Source: Xanthostigma xanthostigma
Taxonomy: Eukaryota > Arthropoda > Insecta > Raphidioptera > Raphidiidae
Assembly (NCBI GenBank): GCA_963575645.1
Contig: OY754473.1
Span: forward strand, 5,704,001-5,768,000
Length of the DNA: 64,000 bases
Direction of reading: 5' to 3'
Numbering within the stretch: position 1 is the first letter of the stretch; every line of letters begins with the position of its first letter. Shown piece after piece: positions 47,166 through 59,260 of the stretch. The position numbers and the translations under genes are program-made. The notes beneath the pieces are model-generated. The model saw only the letters and a program-made list of their open reading frames with translations. It was not told the origin of the DNA and searched no databases.

Positions 47166-47415
47166 TTTGACGTGATAACGTCTTATAAATTGATGAAACA
47201 CCGGCTGCACGCACGAAAAAGTGTCACGTTCCGCCTGAGCCTGAGCGTGCAAGCGAGAGCGCGCTATAAGCGATAGAGAGGCACGATCGGCCCAAGCGTC
47301 GGCTTGTACGCATTTCTCTCTCTTCTCGCGTGACGTCAGAGAGTTCATCAATGTTTCTTTATGTTATCACGTAAAACTATCGTCCGTAAACCGACTTTAC
47401 AGACAACCAATTTTT
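47166..47415. mobile_element. Repeat M, copy 1
   Basis: TGACGTGATAACGTCTTATA ... TTATCACGTAAAACTATCG; inner ends are inverted (ATTGATGAA with TTCATCAAT). The centre is GC-rich (CCTGAGCCTGAGCGTGCAAG). A second copy is at 63243. Confidence 0.82.
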
Positions 47416-48373
47416 TTTCTTTTCGCTTTTTGATGTGTTCGTGGGCTCGAGATTGCAAATTTGTGTGTAATCTTACAGCTTCGACTGCAGTTCGGATTTG
47501 ATTTTAGCCAAGATGGCCGAGTCGCAAAATATTTTTCAGATTTAGGTACTGATGTCTCACTATAGAGGAAAATAAATCTATTTGATATAATTAATTAAAT
47601 GTAAAAAAATAATGTATTGATAATACATTAATAGTATATTGTGCGACTAGTGAGAGAAGGAGAAGATTCCATGAGCGTTAAATTTGCCGCACGAGCGTAG
47701 CGAGTGCGATAACACGCGAGTGGAATATTCTCCTTCGATCAATGGTCGCACATAATACTTTATTCAACTAGCACGAGTAATATGTAATCGGGGCGCTGAT
47801 AAAAGAGGGAAAAATCATAAATCACTTCATTGATTGACGTACCCACCGCCCTCGATGCACACAAGATGGCCCTGACTTTCGCTGAATTGCGATGCTGTTT
47901 TCATATACCTATACAAATCGCTACCGCGTTCCTATTGGTCCAGAAACTATGCAGTAATATATTACCGTACAGTTTCGGCTCATTATTCGCACTCTACGCG
48001 TCAACATGAAGTAATTTATTATTTCTCCCGAATTAGCAGGGCCCCGAAATTATATATTACTCACGCCTGTTGAATAAAATATTTTAATTCGATTTTTAAT
48101 GATAAAAGTCTTGTAGTTATAAAAAATATTGTATTTATTTTATCTCATTTTATCGAATGTGATACATAATTTATAAGTTAACAAAGCTGTCAAGATTTTT
48201 TGAAATTTTCGACCGCGACGGACGACAACGACACATTTGTCTGTGTGAAACATTGGGGCGGGCAAATGGGGAGCTACAATTGGTTGTTTTTATTCAGTTG
48301 GAAATTGAAAAGTTGGGACTGTTAGGGGGTCGCGGCAGAATGAACTCTGCCATCCCTTGACGGTGTACGAAAG
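47416..48373. other. Spacer with an inverted repeat
   Basis: 47637-47756 has TGTGCGACTAGTGAGAGAAG and an inverted near-match, with a CGAGCGTAGCGAG centre. The rest is unassigned. Confidence 0.5.
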
Positions 48374-48701
48374 TACAATACACGCCACGAATCTAAAAGG
48401 CTCGGAAGTTAGATGCGAATGCGGGCTTGCGCTTGTACAGTCTGTTGAAAAACTATACAAACTCGCAACTCAACAAAACTAAAATAACAATAACAACTTG
48501 ACAGTAGCGTACTCGACTGTACTTTAAAGCAGGAAAGCGACAAGTGTCAAAAGGCAACGAGCGATCACGGCCAATCACCGACGAGCGCACGTTCCGTGCA
48601 GGTAGCTGGTAGGTGGTGGGAGTCTCAACGGCTCTAAAATGTTCCTTTGCGACGCTGTTTGTGACTAACTTACGAACCTTTTAAGTCCGTGGCGCGTATT
48701 T
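48374..48701. mobile_element. MITE family F, copy 3
   Basis: Same TIRs and interior as 431-759. Confidence 0.82.
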
Positions 48702-49300
48702 TAAACTGCTTCATATGCAATTCTCTTGAGATCTGTTTTGTTTTTGGTCGCGTGTCGTCGTTTTCCGTCGCTGTCGAAATTTTTAAAAAGACTGTTTTTA
48801 CAGTCAAATTAAGAAATTTTATTCCATATTTCTTTATATATATGTATTGTAAATGTGCTTATTGTAAATATTATACAAAAAAAATAATAATCTTTGAAGA
48901 AGTTATATAAAATTTTCATGTACTTCCAGTAATGAGTTAAATTTGAATGAAAAGCGTGCTTTGACCCGATTATTTTGTTCAAATTTTCTTTCGTCATAAA
49001 ACTGACACCGATTTTCGTGAGCTTTTGTGCTCACTTGTCGAGCGTCTATAAACACGCGTCCGCTGACGCTGATAGATTAAAACGGTTTCTAAAACATAAC
49101 AGCATCGTTTATGAAACTGAAATACAAGCACTGAAACTTGAAAAAAATTACAAGAAAGCTGTTTTTTTTTTATTAATTTTCCGTTTTGATACTAAAACAC
49201 TAATTTGTATATATTATTTTTTTAAGCCGTAGCTATCCGTCCCAAAATGTGTTTTTGTATATTTTTTTCTGAACTGAAAAAAATTCTGTTTTATTATTTG
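48702..49300. other. Spacer between two F copies
   Basis: AT-rich, nothing recognised. Confidence 0.5.
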
Positions 49301-49616
49301 TATAATACCCGCCACGAATCTAAAAGGCTCGGAAGTTAGATGCGAATGCGGACTTGCGCTTGTACAGTCTGTTGAAAAACTATACAAACTCGCAACTCAG
49401 CAAAACTAAAATAGCAATAACAACTTGACAATAGCGTACTCGACTGTACTTTAAAGCAGGAAAGCGACAACGAGCGATCACGGCCAATCACCGACGAGCG
49501 CACGTTCCGTGCAGGTAGCTGAGAGGTGGTGGGAGCCTCAACGGCTCTGAAATGCGCCTTTGCGACGCTGTTTGTGACTAACTTCCGAACCTTTTAGATC
49601 CGTGGCGCGTATTATA
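49301..49616. mobile_element. MITE family F, copy 4
   Basis: TATAATACCCGCCACGAATC to GATCCGTGGCGCGTATTATA; same orientation as copy 3, 0.9 kb away. Confidence 0.85.
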
Positions 49617-50154
49617 ACACTGAACAATGTCCGCTTAGTTTAAAATATTGACTAGGTATATGTACAGATTTGGAAATGCATAATTTTGCGCTATTGTTGG
49701 TAAACTGCTTACCGAATATTGAAATTAAGGGATATGTAATCATTTTAAGGGATGTGTTAAAGAGTTTTCTTTAAACATAAAGAAGAAAAACAGGTGGCTT
49801 ACAAGAGGCCAAAGGGCGGCGCAGATTTTGAACTGAATGTCAGCATTATAAATTTTTGAAACTTTAAACTAGGGCGTCTCCCCCATTTCAGTAGGATTTC
49901 TTGCAGCAATTTGTTACAGAAACATGTAAATAAGTTTGTAAAAGTATTGTATTTTTATGTGTTTATATAAATATATTTATTTGTCAAGTAATAGTTGTGT
50001 TTAATTATTTTTAACCGACATTAAAAAATGTTTTCAATTTGATTATAGCACATACAGTCAGTTGGATGGTGGAATCTACGAGCTGGACCATAATTTATCG
50101 ACAATTTGGCACCGTTTTTGGAAGCACAATAACTCTCAAAAGATTTAAACTAAA
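49617..50154. other. Spacer
   Basis: Nothing recognised. Confidence 0.5.
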
Positions 50155-50738
50155 CTAGAGTGACCTGCGCGAATTATTCGCACTAAATAAGTATAATAAT
50201 TATCACTTTACAAAATTATTTTTTAAATATGATTGCAGGTATTCAATTCGTTTCTAATTTTGCACACTGCTTATACCGTTCTTCTTTTTGTTGTATTACA
50301 ATATGAAGCTCAGATGACAGATCGAAGAAATATTTTACTAAAATTGTCATATAGAGGCGCAAGTAGCAAAAGCGTTGAGCTAAGCCGTCAGATGACATCA
50401 TGCAGCAATGCTGTGACGTTGTTTAGCGTTGCTCGCTGTTTCAAAATTAAAGCCGTCAGATGGCAGTATGCAGTATTTACAATATGAAGGTCAGATGACA
50501 GATCGAAGTGTTGACGTTGTTTAAAAATTAAAGCCGTCAGATGGCAGACGTTGTTCAGCGTTGCTGTATTTTAATTAATTTACAAAAAACAAAAGCAATA
50601 ATAAATTTTTTAGTTGTCGATGTCAGTAGAGCAAGCAATTATCTGTAAAATGATATATAATTTATGTGGAGAAATTGTGAGGTTTTTTCTAAAAAAGGGA
50701 GGCAAACATCTTTAACCTTAGCGTATTAATATATATGA
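50155..50738 (-). mobile_element. Helitron family C, copy 6
   Basis: CTAG at 50155-50158 to TATATATGA|T at 50738. The hairpin is slightly changed (GCGCGAATTATTCGCAC). Confidence 0.82.
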
Positions 50739-52187
50739 TTTTTTGACAAATGGACAGTTCATTCTCTTTTCAATGTTGGCAGCATCAATGTCAAATACAT
50801 AACAATTTATTTAAGTTTAAATAAATGAAAATAATTTAGTATTTAAATCAGACGTTAACAAAGAATCGATTATTTAAGTTTAATTATCAAAACTTTACAA
50901 TCTCTTCAACATTACGTTAATTCAAAATGAAATGTTTGAAATTAGCGCTCAATCCTTCCAGCCAATCAGATTGATTTTCTCATTTTCACGGACGCCGTTC
51001 AGAACTGTTTTTGTTTTAACCTAGTTTTCAGTTGTTTGTTACTTTGTTGTGCTAAATTAAAGTTTTCCGGCTTTAAAAGTTTGTGTGCGTGTCAAAATTA
51101 TATTTAATCTTAAAGATGAAGAAGCTGTGATTATTTTGACATAATATTTATATGGAATACGAAAAAAATCTGGACTTGTATCTGACATTGAATATTTACT
51201 GATCGGATGATGGGGTGAGTTTAACCATGTTCTACTTCCAGACAAATGTTAATCTTTGACTGATCTTAAGTCGTTAGATTGCTTGAAAACATGTATAATT
51301 AATGTTTTTGGGTCGCTTTTGATCTTTTGGATTAGATTTTGGCCGCCGAAGTGTTTTTGTATAAATTATTTTATCTCAGAAATTGCGTTAGTGTCATATT
51401 GATTTGGATCACGTTAGCCATGATATCGGTACGAATTTCAGTGTTTTTTATAGGTTGGTCAAACTGGAAACAATAGCATCCCGTTTGACATTTGACAGTA
51501 ACTAATTATTGACGTTATAAGTGTTGAATTGTTGCGTTTTAAAACGAAAAAATCGTTAAATCAAACAACGTGAATGTTGAAATGTGTTCTTGAACATTGT
51601 TTACACACGTGTGTAGTAATAGTTTACTGTTTTTTTTTGTAAAAAAGTGTTTTTTGAGTAAATAAACTTTTTGTTATGAGTGACTATTAATGCAGTGGAT
51701 ATACCCTACGCTAACTTTAAAGGTAAGTGATATAGTTGTTAAGTTCTGATAGATTTGGTAAAATATTATCGTCAAATTTTATGCGACCAATTTTTATACC
51801 ATTCCCTCTCCACACAAAATTTTACAATATTTTATTCGCTTCAAGGGGGGGCACCTAGTGTAACAGCTAAAAAAAGACCTTATTTCAAACATTTTATTTT
51901 TAGACTAACTATATTATTATGTGATTTTAATGAATTAAGCCTTATGGAACATAAAAAAAAATTGTATTGATTTTTTCGGTACAAAATGGCGGCATGGTAA
52001 GCATTTCTATCAGACGCGTTGCAATTGCGATGGCCATTTTGAGCTCGCGTAATTAATAGACCTCCCCTAACGAACACCCTCATGAAGATTGTCAGATTCC
52101 TTCCGGAACATTCTGTATTTATATCTTTAGAGTAAATTACCGATGACCCTGCGTTCATCTATTGTTTTTGTTATACGTGCAAAGACA
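50739..52187. other. AT-rich stretch
   Basis: No gene, RNA or repeat boundary recognised. Confidence 0.5.
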
Positions 52188-52195
52188 TTCTGTTG

Positions 52196-52612
52196 TAGTG
52201 ATGTGTCCACATGACTCTTTATTGGGAGCTGGCTCCGTGCGCTCGGCTCACTAAAAACAGTCGCTCAGAGCGAGTCGTTCAAAGGAGCGACATTAGACAA
52301 TAGACAGTACGCACTACACAAAAGTGCAGACTGCAGAGGTGTGAACTGTCATCATATACATGCTCAGGAGTCGCAAAGCATTGCACAGCACAATACACAC
52401 AATCAGCTCTGAGCTCATTTTAATATGATTCTGATCTTATATTATTCGCATTTCGGATAAACTTAACAATAATAATGTTTATTGTTACAATATTATATCT
52501 TTGTCAACGACGTCAATGTGAATGGTTTAAGTCACTGTTAAGCGACTCGCTCCGCTCCGTGAAAGGAGTCGTTCATTATATGAACGACTCGCTCAGGAGC
52601 GACACATCACTG
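52196..52612. mobile_element. hAT-like MITE with 8-bp TSD ttctgttg
   Basis: TAGTGATGTGTC and (complement) CAGTGATGTGTC; perfect ttctgttg at 52188-52195 and 52613-52620. Subterminal GGAGCGAC/GAGCGAGTCGTTC motifs at both ends. Confidence 0.9.
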
Positions 52613-52620
52613 TTCTGTTG

Positions 52621-52927
52621 GCAAAATTCTACAAGCAAAACACAACAATTACTTTCTCTGCAATGCTAACACACTCACATAACAGTGTCCACTCGGACAC
52701 AGAGATCACCGGTGACTAGCGCGGCTGTCCATTGTTGTGTATAATTAAATTTGACCTTCGGATGACCTTTGAGCTTGTCGGCTTCTTTTGAATACGACTC
52801 GCCGTCATGTTTCGGCGAGTGCAGAAATTGATTTTGCGCGGCTTTCAACTAGCGTCTGTCCAAATTTGTTTTTCAGGTATACGATTTCATAAAACAAACC
52901 GGCGTCGGACCGCGGACGCGTATATAA
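52621..52927. other. Spacer
   Basis: Nothing recognised. Confidence 0.5.
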
Positions 52928-53480
52928 AATAAATATAGTTAAAAAAAACTAAAAAACACGCTTTATATCGAACTAAAAAGTAAAAAAAAACTTTTTTTTA
53001 AACAAGCTTAAAATAATAATGAATAAAAAATACTAGTATTATTGTGAAAAAAGCGTGGGGCGCTCGATGTACGAAAATGTGGAACAAAGCGCCCCACGCT
53101 TTTTTCACAATAATACTAGTATTTTTTATTCATTATTGTTTTAATCTTATTTTAAAAAAAAATTTTTTTACTTTTTAGTTCGATATAAAGCATGTTTTAT
53201 AGTTTTTTTTAAACTATAAGTATTTATTTTTCACTTTTTAGTTTGTCTTATTGTCAAAAATTTTCGGCGTGGACGGGATTAGAACCCACGACCCGTGATT
53301 CCGAGAGTTGACGTCAGCGAAGACCCGTGCCTTAGACAGAAGTACAGCACGGCTAACCACTGTAGTTACAGTGCTGGCATATTATACTACAGTAATAAAC
53401 CACTTGCTGTAGTCCAAACGAGGTTACAAACAAACATACATACAAACTTACAAGTGAAGTTAATATAAAGCGTGTAATGA
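52928..53480 (-). mobile_element. Composite tRNA-headed repeat U, copy 2
   Basis: Inverted relative to 24013-24487. The hairpin at about 52930-53215 has two long arms around AAAGCGTGGGGCGCTCGATG; the tRNA-like part is at 53268-53358 (minus). An insertion of CAGAAGTACA sits in the A-box region. Confidence 0.78.
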
Positions 53481-54316
53481 AGTTTCCGTAGCTGGACTTT
53501 TCGTAAAATATTTCGATATTTATAGATATTTTAACAAACCTCACGGTTTTGGAGATATGAAACGTTGTGCAACTAGGACAGAAAGTTGACAATTGCGCAC
53601 GAGTTACACACTACTTTTTGTAGGTTATAGCCGGATTTTGTTCAGAATGTTTACTGATTGGTAGCATATAATTTAAAAAAAAATCGGTTCAATCGTTTTT
53701 GACTGACCTCAAGACAGAAGATTTTTTTAAAATAATTGCTACATCATATCTTCAACATTTGTGAACCTATTTTGATGCACCTTCTTCTGTTTAATAGGGC
53801 ATAAGTTCAGGGTGGTCTCACAAACATTTTAAATAAATCGGTTCAGCAGTATTTTATTTTCAGTTCAGTATTAAAATAAGAAGGCGATTAATAACGTGCA
53901 AACTACAAATAAAAAATCTTTTCAAAAAAAAATGTAATGTCCTTTATTAAAAAAGATTACTAAGTCGTCCTCAAAACTTTGTTATTTTACGCTTTTCGGT
54001 GATCGTTTTTGAAGGAGGTTCATTTTTTAAAGTTTTATTGTTCTGAACTTTAGACACGCGTCGTTCTAAACCGTGTTAAAATGAAAATTATGCATAAGTT
54101 CACGTCGAATCTATTGTCAGTTCGTCAAAAAAATGATCAGCGGAATAAAATATTTGAAAATTCACTAATTATTTTTAGGTTAGGAACGGCTAGATGTATC
54201 AAGTTGAATTTACTACCAAATACTAAGGTCTATAGACCCAGTGTTCTGTTAAAAATTCAAACTTATAGCTAAGGCGTTAAAGAAACTTCTGGCTTTAAAT
54301 TCCTAAATATTTTGTA
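53481..54316. other. Spacer
   Basis: Nothing recognised. Confidence 0.5.
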
Positions 54317-54535
54317 CTAACGGTCCGATCCGGCTTCGCCCGAATTTGTGCATTGCCACCGTTTTTTTCGTCGACTTACGTTGCAGAATTGGTCTCCACG
54401 AAAAGCGTTTTTAGTTTTAACACGGTAATACATGGCCTATGTCCATCCTGAAGGCCCGTTTTAAATAAAAACATTTTTGAAATCGGACGAGCAGTTTCGG
54501 AGATTACCTCCTACATCCAAACTTTACCTCTTTGT
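54317..54535 (-). mobile_element. Helitron family B, copy 4 (5' end lost)
   Basis: CGGTCCGATCCGGCTTCGCC hairpin side at 54321 to TACCTCTTTG; it runs into the palindrome that follows. Confidence 0.75.
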
Positions 54536-54539
54536 TAAA

Positions 54540-54705
54540 TAAAATTATCGAGCAATTTTTCAGACAATATATTAACAAAAAATATAATTAATACATTAAC
54601 GTTTCGATCCGGATTTGGACCTTCTTCAGATCCGGATCGAAACGTTGATGTATTAATTATATTTTTTGTTAATATATTGTCTGAAAAATTGGTCGATAAT
54701 TTTAT
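54540..54705. repeat. Palindrome with hammerhead-like core, locus 3
   Basis: AAATTATCGAGCAATTTTTC and its near complement at the two ends. On the minus strand, 54599-54629 reads CTGAAGAAGGTCC, loop AAATCC, GGATCGAAACG: a five-pair stem II between CTGAAGA and GAAAC. The plus strand repeats the TCCGGATCGAAACG half. Confidence 0.55.
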
Positions 54706-55183
54706 TTATTGAAGAATTCTAATCAGACGTTAATTAAAGATTTGTTTACCTCTATTATAATACCGTTGCTTGCGGTCAGCCGATAGAATTCAATCTTTGA
54801 CGATCTTTCATCGGTCAGCCTATACTTATATACACATAATGTTACAACAATCACTTTATGGTCATTTTTATTGTTACATGCAAAATCTGCGTAAGAACAA
54901 TAATAGAGGTATACCAGTCTTGTGTAAAGATTGAGTTCACTGATTATGAACAGTTAACTGATGATTTCTAGTATTTCGCTAAGAATTTGTTCTATTTAAT
55001 AAATACTTATTGCGTTCTTTCAAATGCGTATACAGAATGTCAATACGTTTCAGATTTGAAGCGGGAGATAGGCAGTATCTATCTTTTGTTTATACATACG
55101 TCATTTTAGAAAAGGCATTGCGCCATTTTATTAGAGGAGGGGGATGATTAAAAAGTCGAAGATTTAGTTTGAAATTTTTAATA
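54706..55183. other. Spacer
   Basis: Nothing recognised. Confidence 0.5.
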
Positions 55184-55185
55184 TA

Positions 55186-55699
55186 CAGGGTGTCTCACGA
55201 CATGACTGCCTTAGCCTGGGACTGTGTTGCTGGGGTGATTTCAAGTCAAAAATGTCTAATGAACATATACCCGGAACGCTATCCTAACTGAGCTAGAAGC
55301 ATTTGAAATTTTAAATAAGTGAGCCCACTAATGCTGGTAGTAGGTTCGGCTGTTGGTTTTGTTATTATTAAAAAGACCAGGTGGCTGTGAATCACCATTA
55401 GTATTTATTCGTGCTGATCCTGAGACTCTTCGCAGAGCTACCACTTCAATTCTAAGAAGAGCTAGACTATGTATACAGCAACTGGGTGGACATTTTGAGC
55501 AACTAATTCAATAAAGCTATTTCTTTTTAAATGGTTTTTAAATTAGTAGGGAATTCCTACTACTACTTATCTAAAACTTCAAATGCTTCTAGCTCAGTTA
55601 GGATAGCGTTCCGGGTATATGTTCATTAGACATTTTTGATTTGAAATCACCCCAGCAACACAGTCCCAGGCTATGGCAGTCATGTCGTGGGACACCCTG
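55186..55699 (+). mobile_element. Internally deleted Tc1/mariner-type element with about 125-bp TIRs
   Basis: CAGGGTGTCTCACGACATGA at the left and its near complement at the right; TA at 55184-55185 and 55700-55701. Confidence 0.85.
55398..55514 (+). pseudogene. Transposase C-terminal fragment
   Basis: Translates to LVFIRADPETLRRATTSILR, then RARLCIQQLGGHFEQLI and a stop. The R-R-x-x-x-C-I ... GGHFEQL ending is that of many IS630/Tc1/mariner-type transposases. Only about 38 codons remain and no catalytic residue is present; the fragment lies directly between the two TIRs, as expected after internal deletion. Sense strand +. Confidence 0.65.
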
Positions 55700-55854
55700 T
55701 ATGTACACAATTATATAAAGAGTTTAAAGAAAATTAATACTCATTTTTGTTGAAAAACGGTAGCTCTGCGTAGCTCTGTCTTTGAATTTTTTTCTATTAT
55801 TCCTAAAAGAAAGTTACTAAAGGTTACTAGGTATGTAAGGATACCTGCAAGCTA

Positions 55855-56998
55855 AATGGTTCTATTTTATGGTTTAAAGGTCACTAAGAATAAGTGTTCA
55901 TATGGGCGCATAGCCTAAAAACCAATAGATTTTTGGTTTAGCGAGGTTTTAGATATGGGGATATCCATTGAATTCACAAACATGTTCCATGTTCAACTTT
56001 AGTGCTTTTTTTTAGAAACAGAAAAATAGTCGAAAAGTAGGTAATGTTGGAAGGTGTCATTCTGTATAAAATAATAATGTCATATTCAGATTCAGCGTAC
56101 TCGAAAACATATTTCTAGAGCTTTGGATTTTTTAAGATTGTGAATCCAATGGACTATCCTATATCTAAAATCTCGCTAAACATATCTAATATAGCTAAAA
56201 ATCTATTTCGTTTTTTAAGGAGGTTGGTGCGTTACAGTCCCAATCAAAAGTAAGTCGAATTCTAAATGGGAACTTTTCCATAATAAATTTTTACAAAAGG
56301 GTATAAGTCGATGATAACAATAAATTATTGTCATAAACGCATCAATAAATATTTTTTTTTAATACTATTAATTATTCCAGTATTTTACTTAATGGACTAA
56401 CTTTTGAATTTTTTGTACAAAGTTAGGTTAGAAAAAATAAATTTATCTAAATATCTGTATTTACATATTTTTTGCAGTAAATAATTAAAAAGAGAAATTA
56501 AAAGTAATAAAAATAAAAATTAAATCATTAAAAAGTTGAAAATTCAGTTAAAATTGTCAAGAATAAAAGTCCATAATCGAAAAGTGCTAAGGTTTAATAA
56601 TTTTTTTTATTGATTAAAAGTGTCCTAATTAAATTGGAAAAAATATTAAAATATGCGTATAAGACATCGATGCTTAACATAGTTAGTTTTCGGAACTGCT
56701 GACATTATTTGGTTATTTGCAAAAAAATAAAAATTTCCAGTTTGCATGCTAGGTTGACATATTTTCCATAAGACTGCATGTAAAAGTTTTTTTAATTTTT
56801 GACTTTATAAATCTCCTAATGATTTTGGATTTTTACAGAAAATTTTGTCATAAGAAAATCTATTAAAAAAACTTTATTTCAGATTTTTTTCATTATCTTC
56901 GTAAAACGGATCAACCTCCTTAAGCTATGCGCTTATGGACACTTTTTCTTAGTGACCTTTAAACTATAAAATAAAACTTTTTCGATCAATTTAACCGA
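55855..56998. mobile_element. Foldback element E, copy 2, split by element D
   Basis: GGTCACTAAGAATAAGTGTT at 55881 and complement near 56940; GAACCAAATCCCATAAGGTT follows at about 57000. D is inserted at 56219-56919. Confidence 0.8.
56219..56919. mobile_element. Element D, copy 2
   Basis: 701 bp, TTAA at 56215-56218 and 56920-56923. Opposite orientation to copy 1. Confidence 0.85.
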
Positions 56999-57009
56999 GA
57001 ACCAAATCC

Positions 57010-57790
57010 CATAAGGTTTTTGCGGGTTCCTTTTATAAGCAATATTAAAATAAACACTTGCCCTTGCATAAATAACTTTATATATTTTTGAAAAATATAC
57101 CTAATAATCAAATGCACCGACCTTAATAATTTATATAATTATCTAACACAGTAGGCTGTGATATAGATGTGTAGTATAGCCTGACGCTGAGACAGGAACA
57201 AGCAGGTTTTTGTTTTACGACGCGTCTCTATTTTCGAAGCTAAGTGAAATACAAAATTAAGCAGTAAAAATTTCGAAATAATATTAACGATTATGACAAT
57301 CAGTTTTTGGAAGTGTTTAAGATCATTTTGATATAAATATTTTGTGTGAAATCGTATTTTTTCCACGTTTTATAAACAAATGATTTTGCTGCAAATCTGA
57401 CAGTTCGACTGGTGAGCTATTTTAAATAATTTTTGTTTTAATTTTTCGTACAAATGAAATATGCATAATATAACTCATAGATTTGTATAGGTAATTCAAA
57501 ATGCTGTAGCGTTTCCTGGTTTTGTATGGAAATAATATTTTAAAAATTTTGAGTTACTTGTGTTATCGCCTAACGAGGTCCAATTGCAGTTATGCATTTT
57601 CATAGCCCGCTATACTCGGGCCATAACTAAATCAGTGCAACAAATTAGGGATGTCGGAAGTGAAAAAAAATCGATATATCGATGTATCGATATTTATAAA
57701 AATATCAATATCGACGTCGATATATCGAGGAAAAAATATCGATATATCGGTCAAATTTTCAAAAGATTTTTGCGTTTTGAACATGAACCA
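57010..57790. other. Spacer with an ATCGAT-rich tract
   Basis: 57668-57750 is built of ATATCGAT-like words. The rest is unassigned. Confidence 0.55.
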
Positions 57791-57794
57791 TTCA

Positions 57795-58115
57795 AAATGT
57801 CTGACACCTCGAATATATTCGACATATTCGAGGTGTCAGACATTTTAAATGGTTCATGTTATTTGTCAGAGAACATTATTTTAGCGTTTTGGTTGAAGTT
57901 TTTAAGCTATCCAATTAAAAAACAAACAGTATCTATAAATTTTTACACGTCGTCAAAACAACATCTTTCGGAATATTTAGAGGGAAAACGCCCCAAAATC
58001 AAGAAAAGTCATAGAGGAAATAGGTGTCAGACTAGGCCTAATGAAGCCATATACAAAGTTTGGGGAGAGTATGTGTCAGTAAAATTTTTGCCGACGGGCA
58101 CTCTGACTATAACAT
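57795..58115 (+). mobile_element. Foldback family H, copy 2 (one arm)
   Basis: The hairpin (GACACCTCGAATATATTCGA) is followed by one complete arm to GGGCACTCTGA; the other arm is almost gone. The arm frame is open and differs by few residues from copy 1. Confidence 0.85.
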
Positions 58116-58734
58116 ATTACGTTTTCATAATCAATGCGCTCTCATAAACTGATTACCGAAAAAAATTGAATTCTAAATTCGGAACGACAGCGCCGATCAC
58201 ACCTGGTGTAAAGCTCCTTTACTATTTTTTATGTAAACAATGGAATACAAATTAACAGAAAATGCGTCTTTTGTTTCAGATATCAACTTGTACTGAATCT
58301 GCTTTGGTGAGTTTTTTAAATTGTTTTCTGTAATCTTGAGCTTCTAGCCAATAGAAATTTTTTGATAAAAAAAACTTCTTCGATTAACTTGAAAGGATGT
58401 TTTCTATTGACTGGAATAACTAAGACTGCAGATTCTCTGGTTATGGTAATTAAATTGGGATCCACCGTTCCTCTTCTATCTTTCGCGAAGCGTTAAATTT
58501 CAGTTAGAGTCTCCGTGACATATTTTTTTCAGGTATTTGTATAGTTTTTCGCAATGCAAACTTCGACATTTCTTAATCACGTGACACATTCACAGCTACC
58601 CTCAGTATTGTTTTTCAATGTTGAAATTCGCATTGTTTTAGTAGACCTTTTTGTGTCCGAACATATTTTCAATATTTCTGTGTTTGAGATATTGAAAATA
58701 CGTTCCCTTTGAAATAGCATCACCAAAAAATACA
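58116..58734. other. Spacer
   Basis: Nothing recognised. Confidence 0.5.
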
Positions 58735-59260
58735 CTGGGGCGCGTCTAGGGGTTTTGGGAAGCAGTCAGTGTGCGTTGCGGACTGCTCTGTAGGGTTCGG
58801 TATCCGGTCTCGTTAGCATAGCTCCCCGTTCTTGTGAGACCATCGCAGCTTTCGCGTTAGCTTAGCTGATTTTTTGAACGCACAAGGTCCTTGCGCGGTT
58901 TGTAGGTATCTCTAGGACAGGACCTAGGGTTGGACCACTGGCTCGCGTAAGTAGGAGGCCTTGGATCATGTAAGCAACAGCCATAGTTGATCCAGGGGCG
59001 GAGGTGGTCCGAGTAGGGCTCGATAATTAAAGTGAACACTATACACACACTACAGCAAACAGATTCCTCCGTGAGAGCGTGAAGGACCCCTTCAGTGCGA
59101 GGGGTTCCAACAAAGGTGGAGGGACAGTTCGAGCCCTCTGCCCAACTACCAGCGGTGATAGAGAACAAATTGTGATCTATCCAACCTTATTCGGGGAGTT
59201 TCAGCGGGGGCAGGTGGACAAATTGTTGCCTGACCCAACTGGAGGAGAAATAAAATAAAT
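58735..59260. other. GC-rich block, unknown
   Basis: About 500 bp clearly richer in GC than its flanks (GGGGCGCGTCTAGGGGTTTT; GGGGGCAGGTGGACAAATTG). A minus-strand frame is open for 103 codons (58857-59168), but its sequence gives no recognised domain. It could be a retroelement untranslated region or LTR; no second copy lies in the window. Confidence 0.4.
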
